This document shows, piece by piece, positions 60,790-64,000 of a stretch of DNA of 64,000 nucleotides. Each line of letters opens with the position of its first letter. The stretch's first letter is position 1. The notes below the pieces were generated by a model. That model ran no database searches and was not told the origin of the DNA. It was given only the letters and a program-made list of their open reading frames with translations. The position numbers were made by a program, and so were the translations under genes. The stretch comes from Geobacter sp. AOG1. GTDB lineage: Bacteria; Desulfobacterota; Desulfuromonadia; Geobacterales; Geobacteraceae. Location: NCBI RefSeq assembly GCF_019972315.1, contig NZ_BLIZ01000001.1, positions 1,624,513 through 1,688,512 of the forward strand, written 5' to 3'.

Positions 60790-60908
60790 ATTTTTCGCAA
60801 GATCAAGGCTGTCGAGGGTTTGCGCGGAGGCGTAGTACCCATAATCGGGCATAAACAGCGCTACGCCGCACAAGTGAGCCCGAAGGCTTACGCAGATATT
60901 GCGAAAAA
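60790..60908. repeat. Dispersed hairpin element, family B, copy 4 (full length)
   Basis: Ends TTTTTCGCAA and TTGCGAAAAA are a perfect 10-base inverted repeat; internal stem GGCGTAG/CTACGCC. Homologous along its length to 3934-4053. Confidence 0.92.
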
Positions 60909-60921
60909 GGACCGTTCCCTA

Positions 60922-61845
60922 TTAGTCAAACACTCCGGTGGAGAGGTATCTCTCCCCCGTATCACAGAGAATCGTCACCACGTTCTTCCCCGGTCCAAGC
61001 CGTCTGGCCAGCTGGAGTGCGGCGAAGACGTTGGCGCCGGATGAAATTCCCACCAGAAGCCCTTCCTCGCGGGCGAGCCGGCTGGTGGCGGCGTAGGCGT
61101 CATCGTTGCCTACCTTGATGACTTCATTGTAGACCTTCCGGTTCAGCACGTCGGGAACGAAGCCGGCCCCGATCCCCTGAATCTTGTGGGAACCTGGTTC
61201 ACCGCCGGAGAGGACAGGGGAGGCGGCCGGTTCGACGGCGGCGATGATGATCGCGGGGTTATGCTGCTTCAGTACCTCTCCCACACCGGTGATGGTACCG
61301 CCGGTTCCGACTCCGGCGACGAATCCGTCGATGGTCTGGCCGTCGAGGGCGCAGGTGATCTCCGGGCCGGTAGTCCGCCGGTGCACATCGGGGTTGGCAG
61401 GATTCTTGAACTGCTGCATCATCAGGTGGCCGTGGGCCGTCACCAGCTCTTCCGCCTTCTGCACGGCGCCACGCATCCCCTGGGTGCCGGGGGTGAGGAC
61501 CAGTTCGGCACCGTAGGCGGCTAGCAGCCGCCGCCGCTCGACGGTCATGGTATCGGGCATGGTGAGGACCAGCTTGTATCCCTTGATTGCGCAGATCATG
61601 GAGAGGCCGATACCGGTGTTGCCGCTGGTCGGTTCGACCACCGTGGCGCCGGGCTTGAGATGGCCTGCTTTTTCCGCCGCCTCGATCATGGCGAGGCAAA
61701 TGCGGTCCTTGACGCTGCCGCCGGGGTTGAAAAATTCCGCCTTGGCGTAAATAGCCGCAGACCCGGGCTCTTCAAGGTGTGCCAGGCGTAGCAGCGGGGT
61801 ATTGCCGATCTGCTCCAGGGTGGCGGTGCTGGTAAATAGAGGCAT
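60922..61845 (-). CDS. cysK: Cysteine synthase A (O-acetylserine sulfhydrylase)
   Basis: 307 aa from ATG 61845 after AAAGGAA. PLP lysine K46 in NPGGSVKDR, substrate loop [13 protein letters not shown], phosphate-binding [10 protein letters not shown], and C-terminal [12 protein letters not shown] with [14 protein letters not shown]. Makes cysteine from O-acetylserine and sulfide. It lies 14 bases after an Rrf2 regulator, whose product likely controls it. Confidence 0.96.
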   Translation of the reverse strand: MPLFTSTATLEQIGNTPLLRLAHLEEPGSAAIYAKAEFFNPGGSVKDRICLAMIEAAEKAGHLKPGATVVEPTSGNTGIGLSMICAIKGYKLVLTMPDTMTVERRRLLAAYGAELVLTPGTQGMRGAVQKAEELVTAHGHLMMQQFKNPANPDVHRRTTGPEITCALDGQTIDGFVAGVGTGGTITGVGEVLKQHNPAIIIAAVEPAASPVLSGGEPGSHKIQGIGAGFVPDVLNRKVYNEVIKVGNDDAYAATSRLAREEGLLVGISSGANVFAALQLARRLGPGKNVVTILCDTGERYLSTGVFD

Positions 61846-61859
61846 GTACGTTCCTTTCG

Positions 61860-62327
61860 TCATATGTAGTAGACGAATCGGTGATCCTGTTCCTTCTTTA
61901 CACCCAAGGCCTGCCCCCGTTCGCAAAGGTCTGTCAGGGTCAGTTTCCCCAGGTAGTCATTGAGCAGGACGCCCGCCTCGTTCCATACGGTCTGGGTGAC
62001 ACAGTGGCCGCTGAAGGTGCAATTCTCTTTCTTCTTCCTCTTGCTAGCGACACATTCCACCAGCATCACATCGCCTTCCGTTGCCTCGATGATCTCCCTG
62101 ACGGTGATCAGTTCCGGACTGCGTGACAGGTAGTATCCCCCCCGGGGTCCTCGTTTGCTCTTCAGGATGCCGTTCTTCTTGAGACTCTGGAATATCTGTT
62201 CCAGGTAGCGGGGGGATATCTCCTGGCGGCGGGAGATGTCCTGGATCTGGGTCGGCAGATTGCCTGAATTGTAGGCGATGTCAAAGAGGGCGCGCAGCCC
62301 GTACCTGCTTTTGGTCGAAAGTCGCAT
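61860..62327 (-). CDS. Rrf2-family transcriptional regulator (IscR/CymR type)
   Basis: 155 aa from ATG 62327. The Rrf2 winged helix [18 protein letters not shown]...[16 protein letters not shown]...[10 protein letters not shown] is followed by three cysteines at 92, 103 and 109. Spacing is CX10CX5C rather than the CX5CX5C of IscR. It may bind an iron-sulfur cluster, or act like CymR through CysK. Co-transcribed with cysK, which suggests control of cysteine or sulfide metabolism. Confidence 0.9.
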   Translation of the reverse strand: MRLSTKSRYGLRALFDIAYNSGNLPTQIQDISRRQEISPRYLEQIFQSLKKNGILKSKRGPRGGYYLSRSPELITVREIIEATEGDVMLVECVASKRKKKENCTFSGHCVTQTVWNEAGVLLNDYLGKLTLTDLCERGQALGVKKEQDHRFVYYI

Positions 62328-62664
62328 GGGGTACCTCGTGTACGATTTGCCATTCAATCTACTATACTTTATCACCATTATCAAGAAAATGGCACATGTT
62401 GCGCGCCCATTCACCACAACGGTACTGCTGTATTCTGCCACACCCTTTCCGGGTGACATTCTTTTCCGTGAAACTAAATCGAGCAAATTTTTCGGGGTTT
62501 TCAGCTATTTGGCGGGATGGGTAATTGCTTTCCCCCGGCAAAATCCTCGGGCTTAACGGTTAAACGTCCATTCTGTCTGCTGCTGCGGTTTTTCCTTTCC
62601 GGCTGGCGCGGTTATTGAATATTACTGATTAATAAATTGATTCAACCGGTTAGCGAGGAGAGTC
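62328..62664. other. 337-base divergent promoter region without a gene
   Basis: Lower GC than the flanks. It contains the candidate rrf2 promoter at 62356-62384. I see no coding sequence, known RNA or repeat-family copy here. Confidence 0.6.
62356..62384 (-). promoter_or_regulatory. Candidate rrf2-cysK promoter
   Basis: Minus strand TTGATA (62384-62379), 17-base spacer, TAGATT (62361-62356), 29 bases before the start codon. Confidence 0.45.
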
Positions 62665-63108
62665 ATGCCTGCCGAGGAAGCAACGGAACTTTATGCAAAA
62701 GGACTGGAAGCGCTGGAAAACGGTCATTACTACCTGGCCCGCACCTGCTTCGGACGGGCATACGAACTGGAACAGTCGCCCCGCACCAGCTCCTACCTTG
62801 GGCTCGCACTGGCCAAGTCCACCGGCGGTTTCCCCCAGGCCATCGCCTTCGGCCGCGATGCTACATCCCAAGATCCTGAAAACCCGGTCTACTATCTCAA
62901 TCTCGGCCAGATCTATCTGTTGGCCGAACAGCGCCACGAAGCCCTGATCATGTTCAGGTTGGCGCTCCATCATGGGGCTGACTCATCGGTCGTCTACGAG
63001 CTTGAAGCACTGGGTGAGAGGAAGCCTCCCCTTTTCAGGAACTTGCCGCGGAGCCATCCGCTCAATAGGTATCTCGGCCTGTTGCTGAGCAGGCTCGGGC
63101 TCAGGTGA
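62665..63108 (+). CDS. Tetratricopeptide repeat protein
   Basis: 147 aa. Three TPR-like units (ELYAKGLEALENGHYYLARTCF, SSYLGLALAKSTGGFPQAIA split near residues 42-61, and PVYYLNLGQIYLLAEQRHEA near 74-93). No signal peptide, so cytosolic. AGGAGAG precedes the ATG. Its stop codon lies inside the first unit of a heptanucleotide repeat. Partner proteins unknown; recO follows. Confidence 0.85.
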   Translation: MPAEEATELYAKGLEALENGHYYLARTCFGRAYELEQSPRTSSYLGLALAKSTGGFPQAIAFGRDATSQDPENPVYYLNLGQIYLLAEQRHEALIMFRLALHHGADSSVVYELEALGERKPPLFRNLPRSHPLNRYLGLLLSRLGLR

Positions 63109-63157
63109 AAAGTGAAAAGTGAAAAGTGAAAAGTGAAAAGTGAAAAGTGAAAAGTGA
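63105..63157. repeat. Heptanucleotide tandem repeat (GTGAAAA)x7
   Basis: Seven perfect GTGAAAA units from 63105 to 63153, then GTGA. The TGA stop of the TPR gene (63106-63108) is in the first unit. Confidence 0.97.
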
Positions 63158-63256
63158 GGGCGTCGCGGGACTGGACGCCCTTTACTGTTTGAAAAGGGGA
63201 AGGTGCCGTCGGGCAAGTGATTGACTGCCACCTGCTCCGGTGGTACCTTTGCCCCC

Positions 63257-64000
63257 ATGCGGACGACGGAGTGTGAATCGATTATCCTCGGGGCCACGGA
63301 CTACGGGGAAGCGGACCGTCTCGTGACCTTTTTTTGTCATGAGCATGGCAAGCTGCGGGGGGTCGCTCGAGGAGCGAAACGAAGCCGTCAACGATTTGGC
63401 GGGGCGCTGGAACCATTTGCCCGCCTCCACCTCCAGGTCAGTCTGAAGGAGGGACTGGTGCGGATACAGGGGGCGGACATTCTCACTGTCTTTCCCGGAA
63501 TCCGCACGGACCTGGGCCGCATCGGCTGCGCGGGCTATGCCTGCGAACTGGTAGACCGCCTGCTGCCGGAGGGGGGTGCCAATCCCCGCTTGTTCCGGCT
63601 TCTCGCCGCCTTCCTCGAATTTCTGGATCACTCTCCCTATGCCGAATCGGCCCGTCGTTTTTTCGAGATAAACCTGCTGAACATTCTCGGTTACCGGCCG
63701 GCACTGGAACATTGCGCAGGCTGCGGCGCCGGGCTGGCCGGCCTGGAAAGACTGGGCTTCAGTGCCACTGCCGGTGGGATTCTGTGCCGGAACTGTGGTA
63801 CCGGATCCATGCCGGTTACGGCTGCCACCGTCACCCTTCTCCACCGTTGCCTCTCAACCGGCCGCTTCGGTGCCGTCGATTTCCCGCCTTCGGCGCTGGC
63901 GGAAGCCGGGAAACTCCTCGATGCGAGCATTGCCATTCACCTGAGCCGACCCCTCAATTCTCTCGTTTTTCTCTGCGAACTCAAAGAACAGGCGCCGGGC
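63257..64000 (+). CDS. recO: DNA repair protein RecO (3' end outside window)
   Basis: 248 codons visible, C-terminus cut by the window end. The N-terminal OB-fold (ESIILGATDYGEADRLVTFF...KLRGVARGAKRS) and the zinc site CAGCGAGL...GILCRNCG are typical. RecO helps RecR load RecA on gapped DNA. Start ATG 63257 fits the family, though no good ribosome binding site precedes it. Confidence 0.93.
   Translation, partial: MRTTECESIILGATDYGEADRLVTFFCHEHGKLRGVARGAKRSRQRFGGALEPFARLHLQVSLKEGLVRIQGADILTVFPGIRTDLGRIGCAGYACELVDRLLPEGGANPRLFRLLAAFLEFLDHSPYAESARRFFEINLLNILGYRPALEHCAGCGAGLAGLERLGFSATAGGILCRNCGTGSMPVTAATVTLLHRCLSTGRFGAVDFPPSALAEAGKLLDASIAIHLSRPLNSLVFLCELKEQAPG

Noticed and set aside
62391-62403. 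Sigma-54 promoter (TGGCAC...TTGC) upstream of rrf2
   Set aside because: The spacing between the two elements is two bases too short for a functional -24/-12 promoter.
63105-63157. Short regular repeats as a CRISPR array
   Set aside because: The units are 7 bases with no spacers, so this is a simple tandem repeat.

Overview
The window looks like chromosomal DNA of a Geobacter-type (Desulfuromonadota/Geobacterales) bacterium. The basis is high GC, two large periplasmic multihaem c-type cytochromes (12 and 5 CXXCH motifs), a complete lipoate-dependent oxidation cluster, Rrf2/LarE/CysK and Hsp20 genes of the kind seen in that group, and many short intergenic hairpin elements. No rRNA, tRNA, phage, transposase or CRISPR was recognised. 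Assignment to Geobacter is an inference from protein families and is not proven.

Layout. 1-5.9 kb (minus strand) is an Mla-type phospholipid ABC system (mlaE, mlaF, mlaD) followed by a pair of M16 peptidases, one carrying the zinc motif and one without it. Next come lon and an ABC-F ATPase (minus), then an RNase E/G gene with a basic, repeat-rich tail and an outer-membrane barrel protein (plus). CrcB plus DUF190 (fluoride export) sit at 14.1-14.9 kb. The core of the window, 15.0-28.8 kb, is one co-oriented metabolic block: sucA, sucB, a Sel1-repeat protein, lpd, aconitase, a membrane diguanylate cyclase overlapping its neighbours, pyruvate-dehydrogenase-type E1-alpha, E1-beta and E2, and lipB. 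A good sigma-70-type promoter precedes sucA. It is followed by a second Lon-family (AAA/S16) protease and a receiver-PilZ protein.

32-46 kb is mixed: a BioD-like/DRTGG protein, a small haem lipoprotein, a glycosyltransferase, a molybdopterin oxidoreductase, ACP phosphodiesterase, a dodecahaem cytochrome, a split chromate transporter, DTW and YkgJ-type proteins, a cytidylate-kinase-like protein, DUF4424/DUF4359 proteins, a cysteine hydrolase and a pentahaem cytochrome. 46.2-50.9 kb has a ferritin-like gene, then an arsenic cluster on the minus strand (arsR, acr3, an ArsP-like permease, two thioredoxin-fold proteins, ccdA-like). A shared inverted repeat ATCCG-N6-CGGAT lies upstream of both arsR and acr3. 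51-64 kb carries corA, a beta-barrel protein, an Ig-like lipoprotein, an alanine-rich lipoprotein, an L,D-transpeptidase, polA, small genes, hsp20, larE, cysK with its Rrf2 regulator, a TPR protein and the start of recO.

The most unusual non-coding content is a set of dispersed, hairpin-forming elements: family A (2 copies), family B (4 copies), family C (3 copies) and a single large inverted repeat. Two of them occupy both internal gaps of the mla operon. There are also two heptanucleotide tandem repeats placed exactly at gene boundaries.
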